IMG/VR virus record: IMGVR_UViG_3300035670_000097
Coordinates: 1-64,000 of that record
Source: a virus
Direction: 5' to 3' (one strand)
Length of the DNA stretch: 64,000 bases
Shown one piece after another: positions 1 to 9,462 of this stretch. Position numbers and translations under genes: made by a program. Below the pieces are notes generated by a model, which was given only the letters and a program-made list of their open reading frames with translations, ran no database searches and had not been told where the DNA came from. Numbering within the stretch: position 1 is the stretch's first letter; each line of letters starts with the position of its first letter.

Positions 1-2450
1 GCTTTCAGGGCGGCACTGGCGCTCAGGGTTTTCAGGGTGATACTGGCGCTCAAGGCTTTCAAGGCGACACTGGCGCTCAAGGCTTTCAGGGTGATACTGG
101 CGCTCAAGGCTTTCAAGGCGACACTGGAGCTCAAGGCTTTCAAGGCGACACTGGCGCTCAAGGCTTTCAGGGCAATACTGGTGCGCAGGGCGACACTGGA
201 GCTCAAGGCTTTCAAGGCGACACAGGCGGGCAGGGCGCTCAAGGCGACACTGGCGCTCAAGGATTTCAAGGCGACATAGGCGCTCAAGGCTTTCAGGGTG
301 ATACTGGCGCGCAAGGCGCTCAAGGCGACACAGGCGCTCAAGGCTTTCAAGGCGATACAGGCGCTCAAGGCTTTCAAGGCGACACTGGCGCTCAAGGCTT
401 TCAGGGCAATACAGGTGCTCAAGGCTTTCAAGGCGATACGGGCGATACGGGCGCTCAAGGCTTCCAGGGTAGTACGGGTGCTCAAGGGGACGCAGGCGCT
501 CAGGGTTTTCAAGGCGACACTGGCGCTCAAGGCTTTCAGGGCAATACAGGTGCTCAAGGCTTTCAAGGCGATACAGGCGCTCAAGGTTTCCAAGGCGATA
601 TAGGTGCTCAAGGCTCACAGGGATTTCAAGGAGATACTGGCGCTCAAGGCTTTCAGGGCGATACTGGTGTTCAGGGATCCCAAGGGGATGCTGGTCCGGG
701 CCTTCCTGCTGGAGGTCTTCCGGGCGAGTATATTGTTAAAAATACGTCTACTGACTATGATACAGTTTGGACTGATCGCGTTAATGCTAAGACAATTTAT
801 GAAAATGTAAAAAATATTTCTGGTACCGCTTTAGTCAAAGGAACTCCAGTCTATCAAATCGGAGTAACAGGAAATACAGTTACGGTTGGTGTTGCAAGAG
901 CAGACGATCCGGATAAATTTGCCATAGGTGTTTTAGATGAACCCTTAACTGACGAGCAAGAAGGACGAATGCTTGTTCTTGGCGAAATTAAAAACGTCAA
1001 TACAGCAGGTTTTTCTTCTGGAGACAAGGTATATTTAGGTGCAACTGGAGGTTATACCAATATTCCTCCTACAGATTCAAATACTGCTCGCCAATTTTTA
1101 GGAATTGTAATTCGTGTTGATACTGATGTAGGCTCTGGATATATTACTGGCACTTTGACAGAGGATGCAGTAAAATATCAAAGTGGATCTTTTTATGGGT
1201 GGACTGGCAGCGCCTGGGAATTATTGGAACTTCAAGGCCCTCAAGGCGACGTAGGCGCTCAAGGCGCTCAGGGAGATACTGGTGCTCAGGGCGCTACGGG
1301 CGCTCAAGGCGATACAGGTGCTCAGGGCGCTACGGGCGCTCAGGGCGCTACGGGGGCTCAAGGCGATACCGGTGCTCAAGGCGATACTGGAGCTCAAGGC
1401 GACTCGGGTGCTCAAGGCGATACTGGAGCTCAAGGCGACTCGGGTGCTCAAGGCGATACTGGTGCTCAGGGCGCTACGGGCGCTCAAGGCGATACTGGTG
1501 CTCAGGGCGCTACAGGTGCTCAGGGCGCTACGGGCGCTCAAGGCGACACAGGTGCTCAAGGCGATACAGGTGCTCAGGGCGCTACGGGAGCTCAAGGCGC
1601 TACGGGAGCTCAAGGCGCTACGGGTGCTCAAGGCGATACTGGTGCTCAAGGCGCTACTGGCGCTCAAGGCGATACTGGTGCTCAGGGCGCTACGGGCGCT
1701 CAAGGCGCTACTGGCGCTCAAGGCGATACTGGTGCTCAAGGCGACACGGGCGCTCAGGGCGCTACAGGCGCTCAAGGCGATACTGGCGCTCAAGGCGCTA
1801 CGGGCGCTCAAGGCGACACGGGCGCTCAAGGCGATACTGGTGCTCAGGGCGCTACGGGAGCTCAAGGCGATACTGGTGCTCAAGGCGACACGGGCGCTCA
1901 GGGCGCTACGGGCGCTCAGGGCGCTACGGGCGCTCAAGGAGATACTGGTGCTCAGGGCGCTACAGGCGCTCAAGGCGATACTGGTGCTCAAGGCTTTCAA
2001 GGCGATACTGGTCCGACAATATATCCCGGGGCAGGGGTTGCAATATCAACAGGAACAGCGTGGGGCACCAGTAAAACAGCTCCAAGCGGCGATATTGTTG
2101 GCACTACAGATACGCAAACTCTTACTGCTAAAACTCTTGGCAACTACACAGAAACAGTTTTTGCAATATCGGATGGCTCCACAGTAAATCTTGACCCAAC
2201 AAACGGTTCTATTCAGACATGGACATTAGGAGCCAGCCGCACACCAGGACAAGCTAATTGGTCTGCTGGACAATCAATTACACTTTTAATTGACGATGGT
2301 ACTGACTATGCAATTACCTGGAGTTCTCTGTCCGTTGTCTGGAAGACAGGAGGCGGCGTAGCTCCAACCCTTGAAACTACTGGAGTTACTGTCATTGTAT
2401 TATGGAAAGTTAGCACGACGATCTACGGTGCTCGGGTAGGTAACGCTTAA
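1..2450 (+). CDS. Collagen-like tail fibre protein (5' end outside window)
   Basis: The frame is open from the left edge (first full codon at 3) to the TAA at 2448-2450, so the start lies outside the window; 815 codons are seen. Two blocks of Gly-X-Y triplets are present: about 3-695, built on GFQGDTGAQ, and about 1236-2012, built on GAQGDT and GAQGAT. Between them is a globular domain of about 180 residues (contains [10 protein letters not shown] and KVYLGA), and the last ~145 residues are non-repetitive. Gly-X-Y runs form trimeric rods in phage fibres; the C-terminus probably trimerises or binds the host (inference). Third codon positions vary between repeats while residues are kept, so the protein itself is selected. 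The stop overlaps the next start (TAATG). Confidence 0.9.
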   Translation, partial: FQGGTGAQGFQGDTGAQGFQGDTGAQGFQGDTGAQGFQGDTGAQGFQGDTGAQGFQGNTGAQGDTGAQGFQGDTGGQGAQGDTGAQGFQGDIGAQGFQGDTGAQGAQGDTGAQGFQGDTGAQGFQGDTGAQGFQGNTGAQGFQGDTGDTGAQGFQGSTGAQGDAGAQGFQGDTGAQGFQGNTGAQGFQGDTGAQGFQGDIGAQGSQGFQGDTGAQGFQGDTGVQGSQGDAGPGLPAGGLPGEYIVKNTSTDYDTVWTDRVNAKTIYENVKNISGTALVKGTPVYQIGVTGNTVTVGVARADDPDKFAIGVLDEPLTDEQEGRMLVLGEIKNVNTAGFSSGDKVYLGATGGYTNIPPTDSNTARQFLGIVIRVDTDVGSGYITGTLTEDAVKYQSGSFYGWTGSAWELLELQGPQGDVGAQGAQGDTGAQGATGAQGDTGAQGATGAQGATGAQGDTGAQGDTGAQGDSGAQGDTGAQGDSGAQGDTGAQGATGAQGDTGAQGATGAQGATGAQGDTGAQGDTGAQGATGAQGATGAQGATGAQGDTGAQGATGAQGDTGAQGATGAQGATGAQGDTGAQGDTGAQGATGAQGDTGAQGATGAQGDTGAQGDTGAQGATGAQGDTGAQGDTGAQGATGAQGATGAQGDTGAQGATGAQGDTGAQGFQGDTGPTIYPGAGVAISTGTAWGTSKTAPSGDIVGTTDTQTLTAKTLGNYTETVFAISDGSTVNLDPTNGSIQTWTLGASRTPGQANWSAGQSITLLIDDGTDYAITWSSLSVVWKTGGGVAPTLETTGVTVIVLWKVSTTIYGARVGNA

Positions 2451-3136
2451 TGCTGGCTACATACCTCAAAGGAGGGTCTTCTGTACGAGCGGAATTCGTC
2501 AGTGCCTCCGCAGCGGTAGGAGGGAGCAGTAGCTTGTCGCCATCGCTTCCAGACGGGACAGCCATAGGTGATGTTGTGTTCATTTACTGCGCAAACCGCA
2601 ACGGCCTGAACAGGTGGAACACGCCTACTGACTGGGAGCTGTTAGAGGAGACCACTAGCCATTCTGTCTTTGCAAGGCGTCGAGACTCGGAGTGGTCGAT
2701 GCCGACGCTTACTTATACTGGGAATATCGCGCAAAGCGTAGCGCAGGCTGTAGCTATTCGAGGCTTGTTAAATATATCCACGGTCGAATCAATACTAGTC
2801 GCCGAGGCCGAAGTCACGGGGACCCAGCAGGATATGCCAATTCCAGCCTTGACAATTAGCAGTGGAAGCAATCTTTTTGTGATTTGTTTTGCTACTAAAG
2901 CGGCCACATCGGTTGCCGATGGTTTTTCGGTTTCGGATCTTGATGCGCCGTCACCCTGGACCGTCGGCAGCGCCGGAAAAGGTATTAATGGCACTTCATT
3001 AATATGCGCGACGTTTTACGTGCAGCAAGTCGGAGCGGCAACGAATATAAGCTCTGATACCGCGTTAATCGTCGCCGACCAAGATGAATCGTTATTCTGC
3101 CGGTCGTCCATTTTTGCTTTTCAAACTTCTGGGTAA
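2450..3136 (+). CDS. Tail-associated protein, likely fibre tip or baseplate accessory
   Basis: A 228-residue protein starting at a TAATG overlap with the collagen-like fibre gene, so the two are translationally coupled. It is rich in Ser, Thr, Ala, Val and Gly, with alternating hydrophobic stretches (GDVVFIYCANRNG, TISSGSNLFVICFATK) typical of a beta-sandwich virion protein. No signal peptide, membrane segment or catalytic motif is seen. Its codons are visibly more G/C-rich than those of the flanking genes, which may mean recent acquisition, as is common for host-range proteins. The structural role is inferred from position and composition; the family is not recognised. Confidence 0.6.
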   Translation: MLATYLKGGSSVRAEFVSASAAVGGSSSLSPSLPDGTAIGDVVFIYCANRNGLNRWNTPTDWELLEETTSHSVFARRRDSEWSMPTLTYTGNIAQSVAQAVAIRGLLNISTVESILVAEAEVTGTQQDMPIPALTISSGSNLFVICFATKAATSVADGFSVSDLDAPSPWTVGSAGKGINGTSLICATFYVQQVGAATNISSDTALIVADQDESLFCRSSIFAFQTSG

Positions 3137-3205
3137 ATCAATTTGAGATTTGTGAATAACAAAAAACTATTTTGGGCGAAGAGTAGTCCAATCGGAGCAA
3201 TTTAA

Positions 3206-3748
3206 ATGTACATAAAAATTATAAATACTATTCCTGTAAAATATACTCTCTCGCAACTACGAAAAGATAATCCGCAAGTTAGTTTTCCTGTTAACATTTC
3301 TAATAACTTAGCGGAGGAGTTTGGAGTCTATCCGTTACAAGCTACCCCTCGCCCACAAATAGATTATATTACTCAAAACTGTACTGAAGGAACCCCACAG
3401 TTTATAAACGGTAGCTGGGCTCAGACTTGGGTTATCTCTGACGCCTCTCAGGAAGAAATCGCAGAAAGAAAACAAAATTTAATAGACTCGATTACTGATG
3501 AAACTCAAAACAGGTTAGATTCATTTGCTCAAACAAGATTGTACGAAGGAATATTAAGCCTTTGTTCTTACCAAAACAGTCCAAATCTTAAATTTAGAAC
3601 CGAAGGTCAGTATGGAGTGGAAGCTCGAGATGCAACATGGTCAAAACTATATGAGTTGTTAGATGAAGTACTCTCAGGTACTAGACCAATTCCTTCCGGC
3701 TATGAAGACATTGCATCTGAGCTTCCAGTATTAGAGTGGCCTAATTAA
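3206..3748 (+). CDS. Tail fibre assembly-type or tail accessory protein
   Basis: A 180-residue protein with GGAG 9-10 bases before the ATG. The N-terminal half has short hydrophobic strands and an FINGSWAQTWV stretch. The C-terminal half is helical and contains RLDSFAQTRLYEGILSLCSY, a pattern I associate with DUF4376-like proteins encoded next to phage tail fibres. It closes the plus-strand tail block and overlaps the end of the convergent glycosyltransferase gene by four bases. Assembly or host-contact function is inferred from position only. Confidence 0.55.
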   Translation: MYIKIINTIPVKYTLSQLRKDNPQVSFPVNISNNLAEEFGVYPLQATPRPQIDYITQNCTEGTPQFINGSWAQTWVISDASQEEIAERKQNLIDSITDETQNRLDSFAQTRLYEGILSLCSYQNSPNLKFRTEGQYGVEARDATWSKLYELLDEVLSGTRPIPSGYEDIASELPVLEWPN

Positions 3749-4989
3749 ATTTGTACTATACCAGGAATTCGCGGTCCGTTCTTCAACGCGAATAACCAAG
3801 CGTCCGTAATAGCTACATTATTATCCCACCAAAAGGTATTTAATTTAGCTTCCTGAAAGCGTATCGTTTTATTACGAATATACATTGCTTTATTTTCCCG
3901 AGTATAATACCAAAAACTATTTTCATTCCAGTAGCTTACATGAGTAGGGTCTTGCCAGGCGCCTCTACCGTCTGTGCTCGGTACTTGAATAAATGCCCAC
4001 CCGCCATGAGCTAATACTCGATGAATTTCGCTCATAATTTTTTGTTTGTCGTAAAGATGTTCAATAATGTGCGAGGCGTTAAGTACTCCGACACTGTTGT
4101 CTTCTAGTGGAATTCCTTCGTTTAAATTTGCGATTATATCTGCATCCTGCTGATCAATTGTTAGACACCCCGGTTTTGCACTAATTCCTCCGCCTATATC
4201 AACTACCAACAGATTTTTATTTTGAGCATCTTTTACTGCCAAATCCCAGGCATATTTGTAAAATAACTCTACTGTTGTTTTTTGAATTTGTTGATTTCGT
4301 TCTAGCCAGGTGTTGTTTCCAGTAATGCGATAAATATACAAAACTTCATCAATATAATGCATTTTTGTACGTAGATAAGTTCGAATCAACAGCTCATGAT
4401 CGTCACAAATTGAAAGCTCAGAATTGTGACCTCCGATTTCTTGATAGACGCTTTTACGCCAGCTTCGAACATGATCAGGTGCGTACCAAATTAATCGCAT
4501 CGAATGGCTACTTGGTGGAAAAGAGTTCATTGCATATAAACTCTGCCCTTTCCAGTCAAGCATGGTATAAGTCCAACCATGTGCCGGATTAAAAGGAACA
4601 AATTTATTTTGCATGTGAAGTACGGCATTTTTACTATAAACAAACCCTACTTCTTCATTTTGATACGCTTCGTTTAGCTTTTGCAAGCAATTCGGTGTAA
4701 TCAGATCATCATGATCAACTTCCACCAAAATATCGCCGGAACCTTCAGAAAAAGCAAAATTTTTAATTGCTCCTACTCGATTCTCATTACCAGCAAGAAT
4801 AAAGATGCTCACTTTAGAGTTTTGTCGAATAATTTCTGGAATATCCTCTAAAGTACAGTTTCCATTTACATATAGAACCCACTCCCAGTTCGTATAAGTC
4901 TGTGCTAAAATACTTTCATATAATTCTAGCAAAAAAGGAATATTTTTGGAATCATGCTCTGGAGTAATAATACTAAATTTATAATTCAT
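3745..4989 (-). CDS. GT2 glycosyltransferase fused to a SAM-dependent methyltransferase
   Basis: 414 residues with two domains. Residues ~1-240 form a GT-A glycosyltransferase family 2 domain: FSIITPEHDS at the N-terminus, EVDHDD as the DxD metal/nucleotide site, and later CDDHELLIR. Residues ~250-400 form a class I methyltransferase: VVDIGGGISAKPG is the SAM-binding loop and NASHIIEHLYD is the type 11 methyltransferase motif. The protein probably transfers and methylates a sugar on one substrate. It lies next to the tail fibre genes and an oxygenase gene, which suggests fibre decoration (inference). Both domain assignments are firm; the sugar and acceptor are unknown. Confidence 0.85.
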   Translation of the reverse strand: MNYKFSIITPEHDSKNIPFLLELYESILAQTYTNWEWVLYVNGNCTLEDIPEIIRQNSKVSIFILAGNENRVGAIKNFAFSEGSGDILVEVDHDDLITPNCLQKLNEAYQNEEVGFVYSKNAVLHMQNKFVPFNPAHGWTYTMLDWKGQSLYAMNSFPPSSHSMRLIWYAPDHVRSWRKSVYQEIGGHNSELSICDDHELLIRTYLRTKMHYIDEVLYIYRITGNNTWLERNQQIQKTTVELFYKYAWDLAVKDAQNKNLLVVDIGGGISAKPGCLTIDQQDADIIANLNEGIPLEDNSVGVLNASHIIEHLYDKQKIMSEIHRVLAHGGWAFIQVPSTDGRGAWQDPTHVSYWNENSFWYYTRENKAMYIRNKTIRFQEAKLNTFWWDNNVAITDAWLFALKNGPRIPGIVQI

Positions 4990-4991
4990 AA

Positions 4992-5564
4992 TTAATCAAA
5001 AAAGAAAAGATGAGTAAGACGACCTGTTGAAAGTGAGTCCCCAAAATAGGGGCCAGCCGAGTGAATGCACTGTGCGCTCATAATAATTAAACGATTGTAA
5101 ACGTTTCCTACGCTATCTACGGTTTCAAACTTTGTAGAGTCATAAAATCCTCCAGAAAAAGTTTTTTTCATGATTTCTGAATCGTCCGTGCTTTCTCGAA
5201 CTCCAGTGGTTCGAGAGGAGTAAAATCTAGTTCCGCTTTCAAAAGGCGCATTTGGAGTTAAATAAATAATTGCTGCCCACTTTTGAAAGTCACAATGGTA
5301 GACTTGAAAGTCTTCAGCAGTCATAAGCTGAAAAACGCCGTTTGCTTGGTAGTTCCAGTTTGTTATTGGCTCTCCTAGTATTTTTTCAAACTCGGTTTTT
5401 ATACTATCTGGGCGGAAAACTTCAGTACTTCGTAGTCCTTTATAGTACCGGATATCGCTTTTGTACTGTTGTTGAAGAGCAGTATTTCGAATTTCATTCG
5501 GGTACTCATAGAAGTTGTCTACAACGAAAAGTCTTTTTCTCATTTTTGTACTTGCATTGAACAT
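4992..5564 (-). CDS. 2OG-Fe(II) oxygenase-like protein (DUF6445/prolyl hydroxylase type)
   Basis: 190 residues from the chosen start. An upstream in-frame ATG at 5612 would overlap the SleB gene by 47 bases; the ATG at 5564 sits two bases after that gene's TGA and is preceded by GGAG. The likely iron-binding facial triad is H and D in YHCDFQKW and H in CIHSAGPYFG. The Arg in STGRLTHLF is placed to bind 2-oxoglutarate. Enzymes of this type hydroxylate protein or small-molecule targets. Position beside the GT2-methyltransferase and a collagen-like fibre makes a virion protein a candidate substrate (inference). Confidence 0.7.
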   Translation of the reverse strand: MFNASTKMRKRLFVVDNFYEYPNEIRNTALQQQYKSDIRYYKGLRSTEVFRPDSIKTEFEKILGEPITNWNYQANGVFQLMTAEDFQVYHCDFQKWAAIIYLTPNAPFESGTRFYSSRTTGVRESTDDSEIMKKTFSGGFYDSTKFETVDSVGNVYNRLIIMSAQCIHSAGPYFGDSLSTGRLTHLFFFD

Positions 5565-5565
5565 T

Positions 5566-5976
5566 TCAATATTTCTCCGTATAAAATTGAAAGTCTCCAA
5601 TTTTCTCAACATAGTTTTTACTAGGAAAAGCGTCCCATTTATGACTATGAAAATAAAGCGTATCTCCTGGAAGTGAAACCACCTGCATAGGGTGTATTCT
5701 CAATATAAGTCGAGCAATACTACGAGACTGATCCCAGCTTTTTGCTTCCTTTGGATCGTCCGGTCGGCCATCACAATACCACTTAAACTGGCATTTATTT
5801 TTTAAAGGAAAGTTAAATATGTGCGGTCCGTCTTGGACGACCGCACATACTGTGTTTGGGAAATTTTCGTGGTCTGTTCGATTCATTACTACTTGCGCGA
5901 TTGCAATCTGTGTTTCCACAGGCTGATTTCGAGCTTCCCAATAAACTGTCAGTGCCAAGCAAATTTCCGCAAACAT
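5566..5976 (-). CDS. SleB-type cell wall hydrolase (Hydrolase_2)
   Basis: A 136-residue single-domain enzyme. The N-terminal ALTVYWEARNQP carries the putative catalytic Glu14 of the SleB/CwlJ family, followed by IAQVVMNRT and, near the end, GDTLYFHSH. It cuts peptidoglycan, probably as a lytic transglycosylase. There is no signal peptide, so it would need a holin or act from the virion. The start overlaps the nrdB stop (TAATG). It is one of three peptidoglycan-active genes in the window, along with those at 39198 and 43724. Confidence 0.85.
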   Translation of the reverse strand: MFAEICLALTVYWEARNQPVETQIAIAQVVMNRTDHENFPNTVCAVVQDGPHIFNFPLKNKCQFKWYCDGRPDDPKEAKSWDQSRSIARLILRIHPMQVVSLPGDTLYFHSHKWDAFPSKNYVEKIGDFQFYTEKY

Positions 5977-6935
5977 TACTTAAAGATATCTTGCCAATTG
6001 CCTGTAGTACTTGCTCGAGCGTATTCGGTCGAGCGATTTTCAAAGAAATTGGTATGCTCTACAGCGTTTAACATAAAGTCCAGCCAAGGAAGCGGGTTTT
6101 CTCGGCTATGAAAGATTTTTTTCATGCCAAGACCAAGCAGTCTTCGATCTGCAATATATCGAATATACTCTTTCACTTCATTCGCCGTAAGTTCTGGAAC
6201 TTTACAGTTTTCAAATACTGTATCAATAAATGCATCCTCTAGCTCTACGACTCGCTCTGCCGCACAGTAGATTTCGTACTTAAGCTTATCGTTCCAAATC
6301 TCTGGGTACTCTCGAACAAACTCTCTAAACAGTCGGCTAAGCCCTTCCACATGAAGCGTTTCGTCTCGAACAGACCATGTAATAATCTGTCCCATACCTT
6401 TCATTAGATTGTGGCGAGGATAGTTCAACAAAATTGCAAAACTACTAAAAAGCTGAACACCCTCTGTAAATCCGCTGTAAACTGCCATAGTCTTGGCAAT
6501 ATTCATCGGATCGTCCATACTGAAGTTTGAAAGATACTCATGCTTGTCTGCCATCGCTTTGATGTTTGCAAACATTTGAAATTCGCTTTCATCAAACTCA
6601 AGCGTATCCACTAGCAATGCATAAGCTTCTTGGTGCACAGCTTCCATTGCAGCAAAAGATGCAAGCATCATTCTTACCTCCGGCTTTTTGAAGGTCGGAA
6701 GGTAGTGCTTAGCATAACCACAGCATACATCTACGTCAGCCTGAGTAAAAAAGCGAAAAATTTGAGACAACAGCTTTTTATTGTCTGGATCAAGCTTTGT
6801 ACGAAAATCTTTAAGATCATCGGCCAGCGGAACCTCGTCCGGAAGCCAGTGCATGTGTTGTTGAGTTTTATAATACTCAAATGCCCAGGGGTATTCAAAC
6901 GGCTTATAATAATTTCTTTCTTCAAGTAGACTCAT
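5976..6935 (-). CDS. nrdB: Ribonucleotide reductase class Ia, small (beta) subunit
   Basis: 319 residues. The diiron ligands are visible: Asp67 in TQADVDV, Glu98 and His101 in EAVHQEAY, Glu158, and Glu192/His195 in RDETLHVEG. Tyr105 lies four residues after His101, as the radical tyrosine Y122 does in E. coli NrdB, so this is a tyrosyl-radical enzyme. With NrdA it reduces ribonucleoside diphosphates for phage DNA synthesis. AGGAG precedes the ATG. It is separated from nrdA only by the HNH homing endonuclease gene at 7001, and its stop is coupled to the SleB gene. Confidence 0.97.
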   Translation of the reverse strand: MSLLEERNYYKPFEYPWAFEYYKTQQHMHWLPDEVPLADDLKDFRTKLDPDNKKLLSQIFRFFTQADVDVCCGYAKHYLPTFKKPEVRMMLASFAAMEAVHQEAYALLVDTLEFDESEFQMFANIKAMADKHEYLSNFSMDDPMNIAKTMAVYSGFTEGVQLFSSFAILLNYPRHNLMKGMGQIITWSVRDETLHVEGLSRLFREFVREYPEIWNDKLKYEIYCAAERVVELEDAFIDTVFENCKVPELTANEVKEYIRYIADRRLLGLGMKKIFHSRENPLPWLDFMLNAVEHTNFFENRSTEYARASTTGNWQDIFK

Positions 6936-7000
6936 ATTTTTCTCCTACTACTAAATAGTTGCCAAAGTATAAGATTTGGCACCTGTGTATTTTATTAATT

Positions 7001-7621
7001 TTATTTATCTAGTTTTTCCAGTTTTATTATTGAGTGCATTTTACTGCCTAGATTATTTCTACTCATATATTTTAGGGTTCCATAAGGAATATTCTTTTTT
7101 ATGGATATTTCTTTCATATATAAAAAATCTTCTGTAGTGCCGTTTGTGTAGTGCACTCGCACTGGGCTAGCAGTATGATTTTTCCAAGGCTCTTTAGTCA
7201 TTGGATTATTTTGCCTCATTCTTATAGAAAGTTGTTCTCTTTCTTCCTGAGGGGTTTCACGTGCTGTTAACTCACCAGAAGCAAACTTTTTTTTGCGTGT
7301 TTCTGCCATTTTTATTCGAGAATCAGCATTAAACATAGGATTAATGCTTAACATTCTGGCACGGTGGTGCTCTTTGTCCCCGTGCTGTATAAGCATCATT
7401 CTATACGCGTAAAGTATTTTTATGTTTTCTGGAAATATTTTAACCAATAAATGATGAGCTAATAAATGTTCTCTATAGGTTAATTTTACTAAATTAAAGC
7501 TCTCATTTTCCCCGCCCATACATCTGGGAATTATATGGTGAATTTCATACCCATTTTCTCGTGCAAGGTTTCTTGAACTGCGAGAGTCTACTAGCGATAT
7601 GTAGATATTAGTATAATTCAT
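7001..7621 (-). CDS. HNH homing endonuclease, free-standing, between nrdA and nrdB
   Basis: 206 residues. The N-terminal YEIHHIIPRCMGGENESFNLVKL is an HNH core with its zinc and catalytic histidines, followed by REHLLAHHLL. The Lys/Arg-rich middle and C-terminal parts (RIKMAETRKKKF, NPMTKEPWKN, GTLKYMSRNNLGSK) look like NUMOD-type DNA-recognition modules. Such enzymes cut intron-free or endonuclease-free alleles and spread by repair. The position between nrdA and nrdB mirrors mobE of T4-like phages. It has its own promoter at 7644-7672. Its codon use is more A/T-rich than in the flanking nrd genes, in keeping with insertion. Confidence 0.9.
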   Translation of the reverse strand: MNYTNIYISLVDSRSSRNLARENGYEIHHIIPRCMGGENESFNLVKLTYREHLLAHHLLVKIFPENIKILYAYRMMLIQHGDKEHHRARMLSINPMFNADSRIKMAETRKKKFASGELTARETPQEEREQLSIRMRQNNPMTKEPWKNHTASPVRVHYTNGTTEDFLYMKEISIKKNIPYGTLKYMSRNNLGSKMHSIIKLEKLDK

Positions 7622-7643
7622 ATTAAAATCCTCCTATAGAATT

Positions 7644-7672
7644 ATAATACCAAAATTAACCCTCGCAGTCAA
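7644..7672 (-). promoter_or_regulatory. Sigma70-type promoter for the HNH gene and nrdB
   Basis: On the minus strand TTGACT, 17 bases, TATTAT, with an A/T-rich AATAATTC just upstream of the -35 box. It lies in the nrdA-HNH gap and fires into the HNH gene. Confidence 0.75.
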
Positions 7673-7686
7673 GAATTATTTTTTAC

Positions 7687-9462
7687 CTACCCTTCACATG
7701 CTATACAATTTCCTTCGTCAAGACTATCAAAAATCATTTGCCTTAATGCTTCATCCGATACAGTTTCAGCGCGCTTGTATGCTTCGCTGCGGCAGTAATA
7801 CAGTGTTTTAACTCCGCGTTTCCAAGCCATCATATGTACTGCATGTAGCTCTTGTTTCGATACGTTTGCAGGAAAAAACAAATTCAACGATTGAGACTGG
7901 CAAATAAATTCTTGTCGATCTCCTGCCAAATCCACTACCCATCGCTGATCAATTTCAACTGCTGTTTTGAACACGCTCTTGGTGTACTCGTCGAGAAAAT
8001 CCAAATGCTGAACGCTACCATTATTGGTTACGATTGATTTCCAAACTTCGTCCGTATTTTGTCCAAGCTCTTCGAGAATAAACTCGAGATATTCGTTTTT
8101 AAGTAACGAGGTGCCTGACTTAGTTTTCTGACTAAACGCATTAGCCCGATAAGGCTCAATAGAAGGACTAGTATTACCGCAAATAATGCTGCTACTAGCG
8201 TTAGGAGCAATAGCGAGCAAATGAGCATTACGCATCCCCGAAGATTCTCCGTCGGGACAAGGTCCTCGAGATACTGCAAGACGTTTAGACTCCTCCACGG
8301 CTTTGGCCTTGATATGACGGAACATACGAAGGTTGATAGACTTTGCCATTGCGCTTTCAAATGGAATATTATGTCTTTGTAAGTAAGCATGAAAACCCAT
8401 TCCTCCTAATCCAATGCTGCGCTCTCTCATTGCGCTGTATTTTGCTCTTGCCAACTGCGGCGGGGCCTGTTCAATAAAGTAAGTCAACACGTTGTCCAAC
8501 ATTCGCACTAAATCTGCAATAAAGTGCGGATGATCTTTCCACTCGTCAAATTCTTCCAAATTTACACTTGAAAGACAGCAAACTGCTGTACGCTCGGCGT
8601 TCGTCGGAAGCGTAATTTCACTACACAAATTTGAGTGATGTACACGCAATCCAAGCTTCTTTTGAAATTCTGGCAGTGCATCGTTTACCGTATCTTCAAA
8701 CATGATGTACGGCTCGCCAGTCTCAACTCGATTTTGAATGAGCTTGACCCAAAGTGCTTTTGCAGATACAATCTTTTTAACTTCGTTGCTGTGAGGATCA
8801 ATCAATGCCCAGTTATCATCGTAGCCTGGAGTGAGCGTTGCATTTTCAATAATTTGCATGAAACTGTTAGGAATTACAACTGCATGATGCAAATTTGTAG
8901 ATTTGCGGTTAATATCTCCACCTGTCGGTTTTCGCATATCAAGAAACTCTTCAATTTCAGGATGCGACATATGAAGGTATGCAGCATAGCTACCACGACG
9001 AGTAACACCTTGAGAAAATGCCAGCATTTCGGCATCTACGACTTTCATAAACGGAATGACTCCAGTCGACTCGCTGCCGTTTGACGTTTTTGAGCCTACG
9101 CTTCGCACCGACGACCAATTTCCGCCGACCCCGCCACCGACTGAAGACAGCCACGCGTTCTCGGTATAATGTTCTGTGATACCTTCTCGGCTATCAGGCA
9201 CATGATTTAAAAAACAAGAGATTGGCAGTCCTCGAGAGCTGCCTCCATTTGACAATATTGGAGTACTATACATAAACCACAGTTTAGATGCATAGTCATA
9301 CAATCGTTGCGCGTGCTCTTCGTCATCTGCAAACGACATTGCAGCTCGAGCAAAAGCTTCTTGAGGGCCTTTTTCGTTCGGAAGAAGATAACGATCTTCT
9401 AACGTCTTTTTTCCAAATTCTGAAAGTAGTCGGTCCCGCCCATTATTAATCTGTAGTGGCAT
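7687..9462 (-). CDS. nrdA: Ribonucleotide reductase class Ia/Ib, large (alpha) subunit
   Basis: 591 residues, short for the family because the N-terminal ATP-cone is absent, so dATP feedback through that domain is not expected. Catalytic residues are present: Cys83 in GLPISCFL, the Asn278-Cys280-Glu282 triad in SNLCSEI, and a second redox Cys in VCCLSS. The C-terminal CIACEG supplies the Cys pair re-reduced by thioredoxin or glutaredoxin. Specificity-site and barrel motifs (STNLHHAVVIPN, NASSSIICGNTSPSIEP) are intact. It partners nrdB downstream. Its start overlaps the exonuclease gene end by 17 bases. Confidence 0.97.
   Translation of the reverse strand: MPLQINNGRDRLLSEFGKKTLEDRYLLPNEKGPQEAFARAAMSFADDEEHAQRLYDYASKLWFMYSTPILSNGGSSRGLPISCFLNHVPDSREGITEHYTENAWLSSVGGGVGGNWSSVRSVGSKTSNGSESTGVIPFMKVVDAEMLAFSQGVTRRGSYAAYLHMSHPEIEEFLDMRKPTGGDINRKSTNLHHAVVIPNSFMQIIENATLTPGYDDNWALIDPHSNEVKKIVSAKALWVKLIQNRVETGEPYIMFEDTVNDALPEFQKKLGLRVHHSNLCSEITLPTNAERTAVCCLSSVNLEEFDEWKDHPHFIADLVRMLDNVLTYFIEQAPPQLARAKYSAMRERSIGLGGMGFHAYLQRHNIPFESAMAKSINLRMFRHIKAKAVEESKRLAVSRGPCPDGESSGMRNAHLLAIAPNASSSIICGNTSPSIEPYRANAFSQKTKSGTSLLKNEYLEFILEELGQNTDEVWKSIVTNNGSVQHLDFLDEYTKSVFKTAVEIDQRWVVDLAGDRQEFICQSQSLNLFFPANVSKQELHAVHMMAWKRGVKTLYYCRSEAYKRAETVSDEALRQMIFDSLDEGNCIACEG

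Noticed and set aside
37-2187. Long open frames in other plus frames and on the minus strand (1221-2000) across the collagen repeats
   Set aside because: The repeat unit is a multiple of three and lacks stops in several frames, so these are by-products. Only the Gly-X-Y frame is continuous with the non-repetitive domains.
8028-8390. Minus-strand frame of 120 codons inside nrdA
   Set aside because: It lies wholly within a catalytic part of nrdA and has no ribosome site or neighbour coupling.
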